From: Vesta saturnalis
Lineage: Eukaryota; Arthropoda; Insecta; Coleoptera; Lampyridae
Assembly (NCBI GenBank): GCA_036346205.1
Contig: JARFJB010002009.1
Coordinates: 7,077,501 to 7,141,500, forward strand
Reading direction: 5' to 3'
DNA length: 64,000 bases
Shown: positions 10,190 through 25,656 of the stretch, piece by piece
Position numbering within the stretch: the first letter of the stretch is position 1
Layout: each line of letters starts with the position of its first letter
Program-made: the position numbers and the translations under genes
The notes under the pieces: generated by a model
The model's input: the letters and a program-made list of their open reading frames with translations, nothing else
What the model was told of the DNA's origin: nothing
Database searches by the model: none

Positions 10190-13100
10190 GTGCGAATTTT
10201 GACAATACTAACCAAGCTCTCTAAGAGTATATAATTGTAATAGAGCATGTTTCACTTTTGTTTTGTTGGGTTTTTGTGGTATTAAGTGTTGATACTATCA
10301 CAATTGTTGTAGTTTAGAAAAATGTGGTATGCAAGTAGAAGTTTGGTCAAACTACACATTGATGAAACTACTGTTTCGTTAACTAGAACGTGCACCTTAT
10401 TAGTTTATGTTTGAAAATTATAGGATTAAGTCTTACAGTAGCAAAAAAATTGAAAAATGCAACTTTCATTCACAAATTATAATTGACCAGTAAATTGCTG
10501 GTAAGGTAAAGCTCATACATAATTTCTTATACTCCCTTGGTATATAGGAATGTCCTATAACAAAACGCATTATCATTTTGTTTTAAAAACCGGTAGGAGT
10601 TAGATGTGTAAAGATAACCGGGCATTTTTTAAATAATGTGATTAAAACTTGTGTACAATTTGGCGCTGATTATGCGCTATTTTGCGCCTCAATAGGAAAT
10701 AAGTTGTAGAAAAAATTCTATAAACGCGGCTAACTTCTCGGAGCCGCAAACTTTTGGATAAATCATATTTTGCTCCGTTAAAATAAAATTTTGCGACTTT
10801 ATAGGAGAGAAGTTATTGTAAAATTACCTTGATTAACTTCACAGCCGTGAATCATTTTTTCTTATGCAGTAATTAGGCGCCAATTATGCGCAGATAAAAT
10901 AAAATTGTGCGCATCCATAGAAAATAAGTTACTGCAAAAGCTACATCGACAGAACTAACTTCATATCCTTATATACAAATCTTTGTTTGCGCCGTAATTA
11001 GGCACCCATGATTTTCTGACTAAATCTTTTTTTCTAAAAATTAGGCGCTTACTATTCACTGTTTGAGCCGTTAAAATTAAATTTTGCGCCCCTATAGAAT
11101 ACTAGTTATTGTACATGTCACATTAACACGGTTAACTTCACACAGCCTTTACCTTCTTCATAAATAAATTGTTTCTTACGCAGTAATTAGGCGCCAATTA
11201 TGCGCTTTATAAGAAATAAACTAATGCAAAGATTACATCGACAAGGCTAACTTCACAACCGTAGAACTTACGAATAAGTTAATCTTTTCTTGCACGATAA
11301 TTAGGCGCCCATTATGCTTCATTAAAATGAAATTTTGCACGACTAACTTTACCGAGCCGTGAACTTCTACGCAAAGCCATTTTTTGTTATACTCTAATGG
11401 ATTAATTTAAATGCGTTGTGATTTGCTTGTGTATTTTCTTATTATAACTACATATTTTTTTTTAATATCAACTTAATTGGATTCTACATTATTCTTACTA
11501 ATCTTAACCCTAAGTGAACTCTAACTCGTATGTTCTCGTTTAAATATGCTTATCGTTATAAATTACTTATTTAATATCCTGATGCATAAATTCCTATTTA
11601 ATTTGAAATTTATATTATTATCTACTAGAATGCAATAATTGGACACTAATTATGTGCTGTTTTACGCAAATTGGCGTATAAATAGCATCTAATTAACTAT
11701 CAAGGAAAGACTAATTTTCTACCTAAGTTCACGACTATCAGTTCACCTTGTCGATGGAATTTTTACGAAAAAACTCGTTCCCTGTAGGGGTGAAAAACTT
11801 AACTTTAACGGCAAAAAAGGGCGTATAATGGCAGCGTAATTATCGCGCAAGAAAAAATTAGTTTCTTCATAAGACTATAAAGTTAGCTTAATCGATGTAA
11901 TTTTTTCAATAACTTATTTGCTATAGGAGCGCAACATTTTACTTTGACGGCGCATAATAATAACTGCTTTCCTATAAGGGCGCAAAATTTATGCGGAACT
12001 TCACGCTATGAAGGCAGCCGTCTTATTGTAATTTTACAATAACTTCTTTCTTATAAGGGCGCAAAATTTTATTTTCCCGCCGCAAAATAGCGCATAATTA
12101 CTGCGTAAGGAAATAATGATTTAAGCAGACGTTCCGGCTATGAATGCCACTTACAATAACTTGCTTTTTATAAGGGCGCAAAATTTAACTTTAACGGTGC
12201 ATAATGGGTGCCTAATTATGGCGCAAAAAAAATTAATTTATACGTAAGAATATGCAGTTATATGTGTAATTGTTATAAATATTTACTTACTGGGTAATTT
12301 ATAATAACAATTCACGTTTAAGCAACCTTTCATTAAATATTATCCTTCTTGTATTTCAGCCTTTTTCCACGAAGCGTTGGGTAATTTTGGTTACACATTA
12401 TATGGGACATTATCTAGCACTTACATTTACAGATTCTTTACATTTTTAATTGATTTTGGTTTCAATACAAAAAAAAATTTTGTTTCATCTCTTCATGATA
12501 GTGAATAGTGCTCTTACAAGCGAATATTAAGTCATCACCAGGAGTAAATCCAACTTTATTACCAGCATAAAGTACCATGTCTATAAAATTTTTCTAGAAT
12601 TTTCATAAGTAACAAAGCTAATAAAATAAGTTTCGAGAGTTTTTGTTCGAATACGATCTTTTAAGCTTCAATACCTTCCGGCTTGTCTACGTAAAGGTTA
12701 CTTTTGATGTGGCCCCAAAGGAAAAAATTCAGTAATGTTAAATATGGCGAACGAGGTGGGCATTATATGGCACCTTTTCAACCTAGAGAAAGTGTCAAGT
12801 AACTAACGGGTGTAAAGTTCAACATGAGGGCGAGCGTCGTCTTGCTACAGACATATTCGATTGTGGGGTATATCTGGATCATCTTCATTTGGGAACAAAG
12901 CAGATGATGCACGAAATTAAGTCCAGATAAATATTGAACGTTAAACTACCAATAGTTAGGTTCCAACAGTTCCAGCCTAAATATGGGACAGTGTTAAATA
13001 TAGATACCAATGAGGATTTTCTGGAGCTGCTTGTTAACTATTCCATTTAAACAAAAAGTTGCCTCATAAGTAAAGTAAATATGTGAAAATTCACATCGTT

Positions 13101-16100
13101 GAACCGACTGGTTAGTTCTTCTCAAAATTCCACCCATTGATCAGAATCATCTTTTATTAATTCTTGAACTGTAGCAAATTTGCACGGATGCCACTTCCAT
13201 TCTTCAAAATTGGGTTTACAGTACTTTTATCAACATCATGGTTTCAAACAAAACCCAACCTCACATTTAGACGTTCTCGTTGTATGTCACCATGGTTCTT
13301 CCCGATCTTGGTAAATCATTCACAGATCCTGTTTCTTCAAATTTGAGTAAAATTTTGCTCACGGTAGACTGTATAAGATATTGTATTCGGGACACAAGTT
13401 GTTGAACAACGCACAAACATTTCTCTGCATTCCCCCTCTTTCTCCATATCCCAGGAAGATTAAAATTCCAATGCGATGTTTTTTTCGCTAATTGAGCCAT
13501 TTAAAAAATTTTTTTTATTAAGAAACTGATTCCGGTGAGAAGATTTAAATAGGAAGTTTCGCACTTGGCTAATTTGATAGTTGACAGTTCTCTAAGGCAC
13601 CTTCAACTGGAGGCATAAAAGGCTAGTAATGCGTAGCTAGTTTAATAAGCATTGCTCAAATACGCACTTTTTCGCATTGGTGAAGAGAGAACAAACATCT
13701 CTATCAAATACATGGGCTATAGGTATAAATTGTCATTTAAAATAATTGCAATGTTTTCTCTGCGCTTTTGTTTTAAACATAATAATAATGCGAAGTGCCA
13801 TGTGATGGAAAATTATAAACAATGAACAACTTTTATTGAAAACATTTTTTTTTCATACAATGGGTATTTACCGAGCTATATAGGATATTCCATACTTTTG
13901 ATACACCCTGTATAAACGAATGTTTTAATGCAAAAAGGCGTTAAAGATTGACATTTTACAACCTTAGGCATGTGGTACAATGTAAGTTGCCTAAATTTGG
14001 TTTCAGCATGTTTTTTTGAATTTATCGAATTTGAAACGATTTTTACATGGGTTTCGTTAGAGTAGTGTGACAAGGCCGTTTCTAACGCAGGTCAAAGCTA
14101 AATCTACGTGTGAGAGGGGAGCGAGAGAGAAAGAGTGCTAGAGAACCAAAGAGGGAGTGAGTGAGAAAAAGAGCGGCGGGGGTAAATTTCGATTATTTTT
14201 TGTTATGTTTATGAGGGTGCATGAGACGGGAAATCTGTTGCAATATTTACGGTCTTCTAATTCAGACTGTGGTAATTAATTATTTAGAATGGCAACAAAT
14301 TGGTCGACCCTTTAAATCTTTATTTAGCTTAAATCCGAAAGAACTCTACCCTCGCCGGCTTCGATCTATCATAATGGATTATTACGTTGCTCACAGTCTC
14401 CAAATTGTAGTTTTTTTTGCACATGTTTGTGTATTTTTTACTTTTGTTACTTCTTTAAAATTAAAACACTTACATCTAGCAGCATTGCCTATGTCTCAAC
14501 TTCATACAATATTATTGCTTCATTCTGTGCGAGTTGTTTATTAAAAGGTTTCATTCTTTTAGTTAAGAATTGATTAGGATAATTTTACTTTGATTTAATT
14601 GTAATATGATTTGCACGGAAGCACAGATGAAGGGCCACTTACGATATTTTGCATTTAACCTTACTCGCAATTTCCACGTGTAACTATTAATGTCGACATA
14701 TAGCTGGTTCTTTATAATTATCATTTCTCGGACATATATTGGGCCAAAAAACAAATAATTAAAATTAAAAATTCAACAGTATTTAAAAATCTTTGTGTGG
14801 TTAGATCTCCGTTTTGATAACATTAGAGAAAGAAAACTAAATTATTCCTATTACGCACAGTGTAAGTAAGAGAAAGAAAAATACATTTAACACGTAACAC
14901 GAATCGGTATAGACTATGACGGTCTTTATAGGCCACGTTGTGGCTTATAATAAATCAACCTGTATAGCATTCGTGGAAACAAATAGACCAGGAAATATTT
15001 TTAACAATATCGCTTTGGCGCTTAACGTGTTAATGTCTCATGACATGTATAAAATGAATGTCTGGTTAGTTAGAGTGTTGGTGACGTTACCATTGTTACT
15101 AATGATAACAAGTAAAATGGGGCATGTACGTAAAGGACATTAAGGAAAAATATTTACTTTGACAAAGCATATAACAGTAGACCATCATATCTTGAACCCA
15201 AAAATATGAATTTCACAAAATTTGTTTCTGTTTAACGTGTCTTTGTTATTGTTATGAGGTAATGTCTAGGTATCTGTTGAATCTTTAGTATTATAACCTG
15301 AGTTGCGTGATTATTTTTGTTATTGCGAATATCAACGAATTAGTGGCGCCCTATAAGAACCATTTAACCTATGAAATTCACAAAAAACCAACTCTCGCTA
15401 ACTTTGTATTATTGCAGTGTACTGTCATATATCAACCTCCATATGTAATGTAAATAGACATTCTGATTCTCCTTGGGCCCAAAAATATGAATTTCACAAA
15501 AAGATCTGCAAACATAATTCCTGAAAAAGTATGAAACCCAAATTCGTGTAAATTCTAAGTTAAGGTTTTGGGATCTGGATACACGTAGATTTTCGTAAAA
15601 GTTGATAAGTGTGATGGAAAAATTACGTTCATCACATTTGCTCGAAAACGGATCTATCAGCGTTCATTAAAGTCAAAATTTTGAAATACATTTAGGCACT
15701 AATCTGGAATACTTTATGAGAAATTGTAGGTTCTAATTTTTATATTATCTGTTCCGGCTCGAAGGACCGAACGTTAAGAAAAATTGTTTAGTTGCATTTT
15801 TTAATTTTTTTTTTTAATTGCATGCAAGGTTCAAAACTATGGCATGACTTTTTCCGTACCGAACAAAATTTCTGACACAATTTATTTTACAGGAACAGCA
15901 TACAGAAAATTTAGAACGGAATTCATTACTACGTGATACGAAGTCCTCAGATGCGATAGCGGAATGTGGGAGTGGTGTCAATTATCACCGTGATCTTTCT
16001 GCACAATCTTCATCAAATGAGGCCACTGCCTTAGCATTTAGTGGTGATGAAAGTGATAAACCTACCGAAGACGTTGTAGATAGTGTAAAAATAATGGAAA

Positions 16101-19100
16101 GTCAGTTACGTAAAAGACAATTTGTGTTAAGAGAACTTGTGGAAACTGAAGAGGCATATGTGCGTGATTTATCTTTAATTATCGATGGTTATATTGCAAC
16201 AATGCGTGATCCTGATTGTGAAATTCCGATGCCTGAAGATTTAAAAGGGGGAAAAGATAAAATGGTGTTCGGTAACATAGAAGCCATTTATGAATGGCAT
16301 CGAGAGTAAGTTTATTGGTGTGTTTAGTTAATGTTTGTAAATGTGGGCAATTTTTAGATTTTTCCTTAAGGCTCTTAAAAGATGCATAGAACACCCTACT
16401 GAGTTAGGTCCCTTATTTAAACGTTACGATAGAAAACTTCATATGTATGTAGTATATTGTAAAAACAAACCAGTATCCGAGTACATTGTATCTGAACATT
16501 TAGAAACTTATTTTGAAGAGTTACGAATTAAATTAGGACATAAGCTTCAGTTATGCGATTTGCTCATTAAACCTGTACAAAGAATTATGAAATATCAACT
16601 TTTATTAAAAGACATACATAAGCATACGGAAAGAGCTGGTTTAAGAGCCGAAGCTGAATCATTAAAAAGTGCTTTAGAGGTTATGATCGTTGTTCCCAAG
16701 GCTGCTAATGATATGATGGATGTTGGAAGGCTGCAGGGATTTGATGTAAGTGTACGATGCTTTTCAGTTTGTTTTTTTTTAACTGTGAACACGTTTAGGG
16801 TAAAATAACTGCTCAAGGTAAATTACTTCTTCACGGACCTCTTACATGTTCAGATGGATCTGGTGGTAGCAGCAATGCAATAATAGGAAAGAGTAAGGAG
16901 CTTTTAGTTTTTCTGTTCGAGCAAAGTATGATATTTTCGGAAGCAGTTGGAAAGAAAACTCAATTCGCTAGTCCACAATACTTCTACAAGGCTCACATAC
17001 AAGTAAGCTACAAATCATATCACTTACATTTTGTAATCAAGTTTTTTAGGTTAATAAGATGGTTTTGACTACGCTAGAAGACAGCTTCACCGTTAGGTCA
17101 ACTGATCCAGGTAAACCAAATCTCGCATTTACTTGCCAAGCTTCTTCACCAGAATTACATGATCAGTGGGTAACGACCATAGACAGTATATTACAAACGC
17201 AAAAGGATTTTCTTAAAGCAATTCAAAGTCCGATTGCATATCAAAAAGAATTAACCAAAGAAGCGTGAGTATAACATTTCACCTTCTAGGGCTTGGGAAT
17301 TCGTAAACTTTGTGCTGGTTGTGATTTGTGACGGACTGATACTAATATATCTATCTGTTTAACATGTATTAAAACAGAAACTGTGGAAAATTATTTATTA
17401 CCTTTTTTTTTTGTTATTATAAACAAATTCCACATTTTCTGTTTAGTTATTGTGCTGGTTTGGGGACTAAAAAAAAGTTGAAGTGGTGCCATGTTGGCAA
17501 AATTTTCTAGCTCTAATATCCTTTCTTCTCGATAAATATTAGCTTGAGTCAAATTGCATGAAACAGCCTTACTTCATACTAAATTTAGTTTTAGAATACG
17601 AAATGATTAATTTGCATAAGTTTTATGCAATTTGAGTAGTTGCGTAATTACAATTTTGCGATTTAAGCACTTGACAAACAAATATTGTATCATTTTAAAT
17701 TGAAATAGATTTAGTTACGTTACAATTAAGGGATTCATTCTCGTAGTGCAATTTTTTATTGTATAGCCTTCATTCTTGAGAGGGTACATACTTTTTATTA
17801 TAAATTGATATTTAAATCAAGCGACAATCACAAAGATGTTCAAATGTTTATTTTTTTAATATGTATGAATCTAACACAATTTGCTCTGGAAACACGGCTT
17901 GCGATTATTATTTTAATGTATCGTAGCTTAGTCTCCACGGGAATAATATAATTTAAACCACTTTATGAATGATTTTCCAGTGAAAGCAAAGTATGCTTGC
18001 ATTCATTGTTACATTTCTTCCATATAAGACTCATTTATCTTGGTGAAATAGTGCAAGTGTTAAAAATTTAGCTCCGCCATCTAACCTAGTATGTTTATTT
18101 AATTTTAATTTTACGTTAGTAGTATAACTGCCAACACTGTAACTAGCTTGCACAAAATCTTGCCAAGACAAGTGAATTTTAAAGTGTACGATTTAGATCA
18201 AAAGCGAACTCCGTCCACATTATGAGAAGTAATAAAAAAGTATGTACCATCTACGATTTTTTTATTGATAATTAAATGTGTCGTGTTAATTTAAAATTAT
18301 TACCTTAACTCTTCTGCTTGCTCAAAATTCTAGTAATTGGATCAATCTACAATTTTTTAGCATTAAACGTGAATTTTTGTAAATCATTAAAAAGAAAATT
18401 ATTTTAAACAATTGCACGTTTAGCTATACTAATGAACCTGTTTGAGCATGATTGCATTATGTACCTTATCATTAATCACTACATATAAATAATGAAGTGC
18501 TGCTACTTAAATATAAAAAAATTTCCGCCAATAATACTCTTAAGATCTGATCTTACACATGAGGTGATATATGTTGTATTAACTGTATTGTTAATTGTAT
18601 TATTATCATCTAAGTTTTGTCATGTACATAGGAAAATGTATGTTTGTACATATATATTATATTGATTAATAAGCAATGAAAATGCAAATTTTCAATAGAA
18701 TAAAATATGAAATAATTTAGGTCTTTTAATTATGGGCTTGGTTTTTTTTTAGTATTATTATCGCTTGCTATTTCCTTCACAATATCGACACATTAACAAT
18801 AATTGCCTGCATCTAATTAATGCCAAATATTTTTGGGAATGTCCACTAAAAATGCTTGGAGTTTTTCAAATCCTTTGGGCTTAATTTTTTTCTGCTTAAT
18901 TATCTGCTAGTAAAGAGGATTGTTTTTCATTATCTTTAACTTCTTCTAAATAGTCCTTTCTCGGATTTATCGTCAGTGTGGGACCCTACTCTTCTTAGAA
19001 AAAGTGTTTCATCAACTTCACCTTCTATAGACCATAAACATCGAAAAAGTACTGGAATTCATAAGGCTAATACAATTGGAATACCATCAGAAGCTGATTT

Positions 19101-22100
19101 TACCGAAGCTAAACCTCACACTCCTACAAATAAACCAAGACTGAACATTTTTGGGTTTCGTAATACCCTTAGACATAAACATAAAAGTGATATACCTGTA
19201 CTGGAATCTCCAAAGGATAATGACAAGAATGATACACAACGACGGTGGTCTGATGCTAATCATTCTACGGTAAATATAGATTTTTATTTTACTATTTTAA
19301 CTCTATTATTTGTTAACAACAAAATTTTAGTGCAATCCTCGACTAACTTACATTATGTAGTAGAATAAATTGTGCATGTTTGTAGTATAATATTTTAATG
19401 TTTGTTTGCTTCGGTTGGTAGCGGAATGAACGGTAATGAAATTGTTGCATTTTTCTTTTATTTATCTATGTTGTAGTTAATGTACACAATTTGTTTTGCA
19501 ACCGTAAATCTAAAAATTTTTTTAGCACAAAAACATGTCCGTAGTAAAGTATTGAACCATCACCTCTCTTCTCCTTACAGAAATTTGATAAACACTCGGT
19601 GATCAATTCGCAATGGGCAATATGTATATGCATATTAAAGCAAAATAATATTTACTGATAACATTAAATTAAAAATTTAGAAAACCCCTGACACAAAATA
19701 TTCAAAAAAGTAAACAAGCTTTCTTGAATCAGAGCTAAAAACAGTCTCGATCAAGTCACCTTTCAAACCCAAAAAAAATAAATCAAAACCTCTAACAAAA
19801 AGTAAAAAATATCCCTTCATCAACTAGAAAGAGGTGACGATCTTCAAACGGCTGAACATATTTTCTTGAATCACAGCTAAGAACACTCTCAATCAACTCA
19901 ACTTTCAAACAAAAAAAAATTATCAAAATTGGTTCATACATTTGGAAGCTACGATGCCACAGACAGATACACACGTTAAACTTATAACACCCTTCTTTTT
20001 TCGTCAGGGGCTAAAAATAAAGTGGAATTATGAAGTAACGAAAAAAAAATAATAACATTCTAAATTTCTCCCAAAACTTCTATATAAAGATATACCTTTG
20101 CTTACATCGTTACAAAGTCTAGAGTGGAGGAATTAATAAAATTAGTTTAAGGAAGGAATTAATAAGCGGAAATCGAAGCAGCAGTGTTATACACCCGTAC
20201 AAGATTGGAAGACTATGGAATGTGGTAGAAGGCAGTTTGAAGATTTATCGAGGCATTAAATACTTAGTATTTTTGGGTTTAAAATCGGATTTTTGATTTT
20301 ATTTGAACTTTACAGGATGAGTCACATTAAAATTAAACTTTAATTTCGCTATAACTCTAAAACTAACAATATTAAAATAAATCTTGTTTCACTTTTATGG
20401 CAAATTTAATTTGCTTTTTAATTTTAATATAATAAATACCTATATAATTGCAATTAAAATTTTAAAGAAACATCATAAAAACCATATTTTTGTATTCTTA
20501 ACGCCCCCTAGCTACGGTGTGGACATTACAATTCACTGTTGGTCCTTAGTTCGATTAACAACAACTATCTCTTTAATATGAGACCAACATTTATGCAATT
20601 CGGATCAGCAAAACCAAACTTAGTCAATTAAAGTATAAAAAAATATTTATTTTGCTATGACTTTAAAACGAGCAAAGATATCAACTTGCGGTTTTTATGT
20701 TTTTGTAGCAAATGTAACCTACTTTTCGATACGGTGTCAAAAATATTCCGTGTGATTTAAATTTTCGGAGTAAACTCAAAAACTGATATTATAACAAATT
20801 GCGCCCTCTAGCACTTTTATTAGGAACTACTGTGTAACGATGGGAAACAAGTGGTTTAGAATTTAAAGCAACTTTGATGATTACAATTTTGTCAAAGTTG
20901 AAAAATTAAAACATTGTTTTAATTTTTCAACTTTGACGAAATTGTTTCAACATCTCTAACAATTTTAATAGATAATATTACTACTGACGAAGATAACTGT
21001 AAGTGTTATCGAAACGTTTAGATTGTATAATTTAACATACACCATTAAAAAACTCAAAAAAGATAAGCGTTTTATTATGTGTAACAATGGTGAAAGTTTA
21101 CATTTTCATAATACCAACTGTAGTTTCTGGACGCATTTGCGGTCTGCATATGCCTTATTACAGAATGCATTTCAATCCCTATTGTTGTAGGCTGTAAGCA
21201 ATGTTTATTATTGTAATCAATTTAATTATAATTGAATTTTACATGTCTAAGAAAATATTAATTTGAATCTCATTCATAATCTTATTGCTTCTAACCTTTG
21301 TTGCACAATATGATCATTGTAACACCGAAATCGAAAACTTATTTTATAATGTCCTTAATATCTTTATATGAAGGAATAAAAGTCACTTTGTCAAAAATTT
21401 CAAATAAGCATGCAAATGTATTAATGTGTCCAATTTTCTTAAGTGACCATTCTATGTCTCCCAGTGCGTGATCTCATCTTCACCATTTTCTGTGATCACA
21501 AGCCACCACTGTGTTATATGGTAATAGGGGTGACTGAGGGGGTTGAAACAATTTTGCTTTATACACAAAATTCCATAAACATACTGTATGAAGTTAGTAC
21601 CAATCGATAGTACATTTCTTACATTTTCAGAAGTCATTTTGTTTCAATTCCCCCATACCAAAGTGAATTGTAAAGTAAAAATGACGACACAATTTAAAGG
21701 TTTTATTAAATATTAATTAGTCTTAATTTTTCTTCTTTAGAAGTCTAAGTTTGTAACAATAATCCCACAAATGTTTATTATAATAAAAAAAAAATACTAC
21801 GACTATGAAAATTAAAAATATTACTGGGATAAGCAATTGTGACAAACGTAGGAAAGTTCGCCACCAGTGCAATTTTCATAAGCTCAAGCTTTTCATTCTA
21901 GACATTAGAACCATTTTTATTTGGCTTTGCATTCTTCTTCTTCATCATCACTTTCTTGTTTTTCTTTATTTTTCTTGATATTCTCAGTTTTTTTTTGTTT
22001 TAGTTTCTGGCTTGGATCTTTTAAATATTTTCGTTTCTTCAAACTTAGGGTTTTCAACTTTTTTCTGCTCCGTCCTAGCTGCTTCTATTGCAGCTAATTC

Positions 22101-25100
22101 ATAATTTACAGGAGTGTTATTTAAGGCAGCGGATGTCACCTTTCGTCGATTCGTTAGGTTTCTCTTCCTTGGTGGAGCCTTTGGCAAGGATCTGATAGTG
22201 TCAGGTGAGAATGGAATTGCTGTCACCATGAGTGAACTATAACGTGATGTAGATGCTACAGGTACTGGACTAAATGTAAAATATGTGGAGGGAATAGCTG
22301 CTTTAGTGGTTGAGGGCAGTGTGGAAGTATCATTGTTTTCTGCAGAATTGGATACATCTTTCGTATCAGTTAATGCACGCTCGTCATTGGTACTATCATT
22401 CGCATTTACAGGACTTGGGCGTGCCTTCTTCACTTCTTGAATCTCTCACTAAGTTGGAGCTGGAGGGGCCAGGGTTGTCGGCAGCAGAACTCTTGGAAGT
22501 TACCAAAGGCCGATCAGTAATCAGAGTTCTGGAATATTTCGGTGTTAACTGGCTAAAGACTGCAATATCAAACGAAGTTTTCATTATCCCAGGAATTTCA
22601 TAGATTGTCATGACTTTTCCTGGAGTAGATCGCATCCAGTTATCGCAAGTACTGCTTTTTTTTACCGGCTCAAAAATGGCTCTGTTCATTAGCAGTAAGA
22701 TTTTATTCTCTTTTGATGACCTAACGGGGTCTCTGAAAAATTTAATGTCATTTTCTTGCATTTGACCTGATCCATTGCAGTACCAATTGATTCTAAAGGT
22801 CATCTCGTATAAAACGGTGGTTTAAATCTTTTCCGCGGAAAGATAAACATTGTGGGTATATGATTCGCAAGGGCGTTTCCAGCTAGAGCGATAGTAACTG
22901 ATGCTCTCCTCTACGCTGAAGTCATGGCACTCCCTTGTTTCTTTCCTCGTCTAGCAATGATTCGGTCAGGTTTCTGAACAGTGGTGATTGCAGACTCGTC
23001 AACGTTCCATATATCCTTCCCTTACAGCTTGTATTGGTCAAGTACAGTGGTGTAATTTTGAAAAAGAAGTTCCACATTTATACGATTAAAACTTATGGCT
23101 CGAGCAGTGCTTGTTGGTTGAGGTAATCTTAGAGAAAGAATAGGATGCCGTTTCACAAAAGATGCAAGCCAAACTTCACCTGGCATTTCCTGGCCAACCC
23201 AAGAAGAACGACATTTTTTATTATACTCCACAGCCAATTTATAGGCAAAACTTCTGGCTTCCTTGGTGCTTAAGCCGAAGTTAGCAGTAGCGCAGTTTAA
23301 GAGATATTCACAGAGTACCTTCTCCTCTGACGATCAAAAGACAGTCTTTTCTGGATATCCAACAGACGGAGGAGTCGCCGTTTCGTTATCTTCATAAGCC
23401 TTATTTTTTTTTAATATACCTGCAGAGGGAAGTATGGTTGAGGTTGTAATTCGAAACCGCATCACGGAGAGTTTTGTGACGAAATGTTACAACTTCTGCA
23501 GCGAGGTCGTATATATCGCGACTCGCCATACGTCTGTCAGTTTTTCTTTTATGATCAGTAGCTATGCTAAACCGAAATAAAAAAAACCAATTAAACCTCA
23601 CCGTATAAGCAGACCAGCCATAGAAAACTTAAACGAGGTGAGTTGACACAGCCTGTTTCAAATCCCCTCACTAAGAAAAACCCCTCAATTTTTATTCAAT
23701 TAAAAAAAGAAATGAGCTACACCAGCGCTGTGAATTAAATCATTGCTTAGTCAGCTTTCGAAACATATACAGTTCAAACCAAAATACTAACGCATTATCA
23801 AAATATAAGTAATTTAAAAGAAAACGTTTAAAATTTACTTTTCACGATTGTTGCGACGTGAGAGATAATACAAGACAACCGCGCACCTTGAATTACAGAC
23901 GTAAATTAAGTGACTGCTCGGCGGTGGGGAGCAGCTGATTTTCGGCCTTTTCAGCTTGCTGACGGTTTTGATTTCCGCGAAATCACTGCTGTTTCAAATC
24001 ACCTGTGTTTCAAAACGCCTCAGTCTCTCTCACTGTTTTTTTAAACAAATTATGATTAACTTCTCATGATTTTTTTTTCAGTTAAACGTATTATTTAATG
24101 GTTTATTTTTTTATTAATGTTTATACAAATCTAAATGTTTCGATAACACTTACAAATATCTTCTTCAGTAGTAAATATAAAAATTAGAAATGCAAACATA
24201 AGCCTGTTATTAATATTATATAACCTTATCTGATAATCTATTTTACATAAAAAAATCTATTTCACCAATATTCTGTTAAACCCTGTCGAGAAATTTTATC
24301 TGGAATATGTTGGTGACGTGTCAAACATCTCATTATGATCATAACATTGCTTTCAGAATGTCTCGATTATGCAACGTTCTACTTTTTAGGTTCCTTTCAT
24401 GAGTCCCTACATCTAGAAATGTTTAAATCTTGTATCGACAAACTGTTATTTCTTCCTTAGACAACCATGTAGGCATTTGTCGAAAAATTAAAAAAAAATT
24501 ATTGCACATAAAAGTTTAAAAATTATTAATTTTATTAAATACATAAATAAAAAGTTTACCTCGAGTAGGATTTGAACCTACGACCTGTACTTTGCTACAG
24601 TACCGCGCTAACCAACTGCGCCATGAACTGATTCGTTCATAACAAAAACTTATAATAACATAAAAGTTTAATTTGCAAAACAAATTGTGTCCAACTGATT
24701 GATTTAATTTTTAATTAACAAGAAGGATCTCGTGATATGCATGTATTGTTAAGTGAAAAACGGCATGAAATAAAAGAAAACTGTATTTTGATTTGCATGT
24801 ATATACTAATTTTCTACTTTCTTAGGTCTCTTGATTCATTTGGATGCTTGAAACCAAACTAACTCTAGAACATGGCTGTGATAATTATACTACAATAGAA
24901 TTATTTAAACCAGATATACGTATATTTTAATAAATAGATATAACAATTATATTTAATTAAGTATTCTGTATAGTGAATGAAATGGAATTTGGGAAACTTT
25001 CAACAACTAAAAATATGGTGAGCATGAAAAATTGCAAAAATAAGGATTTCATGCTTTTGTAGTGTTTGTGTGCATTAATCATAGTTAATTTAATTCATAA

Positions 25101-25594
25101 TTATACTTATATAAATTGATTGTTGTTTATTTATTAACACGACTGTAAGTGTAATTTGTTAAAGTTTCGGAAATGGACCTGGGCAAAGTAACTCTTGATT
25201 TGCTAAAACACTTGGTACAATTTTCTCCTATGCTTAAAAAGTTTGATATCGGTGTGTACACTCTTCTAAGCTATTTTTAGCCTTTATGATAAACTTAAAC
25301 CAGTGGTGCTCTGGGGATATAAGGCTAACATTGCCCAGGTCTAACTGATCTAATGTTGTGCTAATTGTCTCTCACCCTTAAGGGCTGGGAACATGTAAAG
25401 TTTTCATACTTCATTTCTAATTATCACTAGTATCGGATTAAACTGTTTTGTTGAGTGACTTTGACAGTGTATACAAAAATTCATTCGTATAGCTTCGCTT
25501 CAACTGCACACATCAATTGAAAAAAGAAAGAGATGGAGCTCGAAGGACCAAAGAAATTAAGAGAAATGTTGCATATTTTGATTTCATCAGATTA

Positions 25595-25656
<62 letters not shown>

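Noticed and set aside
14221..15143. Open frames of 63-107 codons in the GEF intron
   Set aside because: No motif, and composition is like that of the surrounding non-coding DNA.
18975..18977. Acceptor AG at 18975-18976 as exon start
   Set aside because: It leads to an immediate in-frame stop given the incoming phase; the AG ending at 18953 keeps the frame open.
22310..22603. Plus-strand open frame of 97 codons
   Set aside because: It is the antisense of the pogo-like transposase tail.
24561..24630. Functional tRNA-Ala (AGC)
   Set aside because: The acceptor stem does not pair, so it is reported only as tRNA-like.
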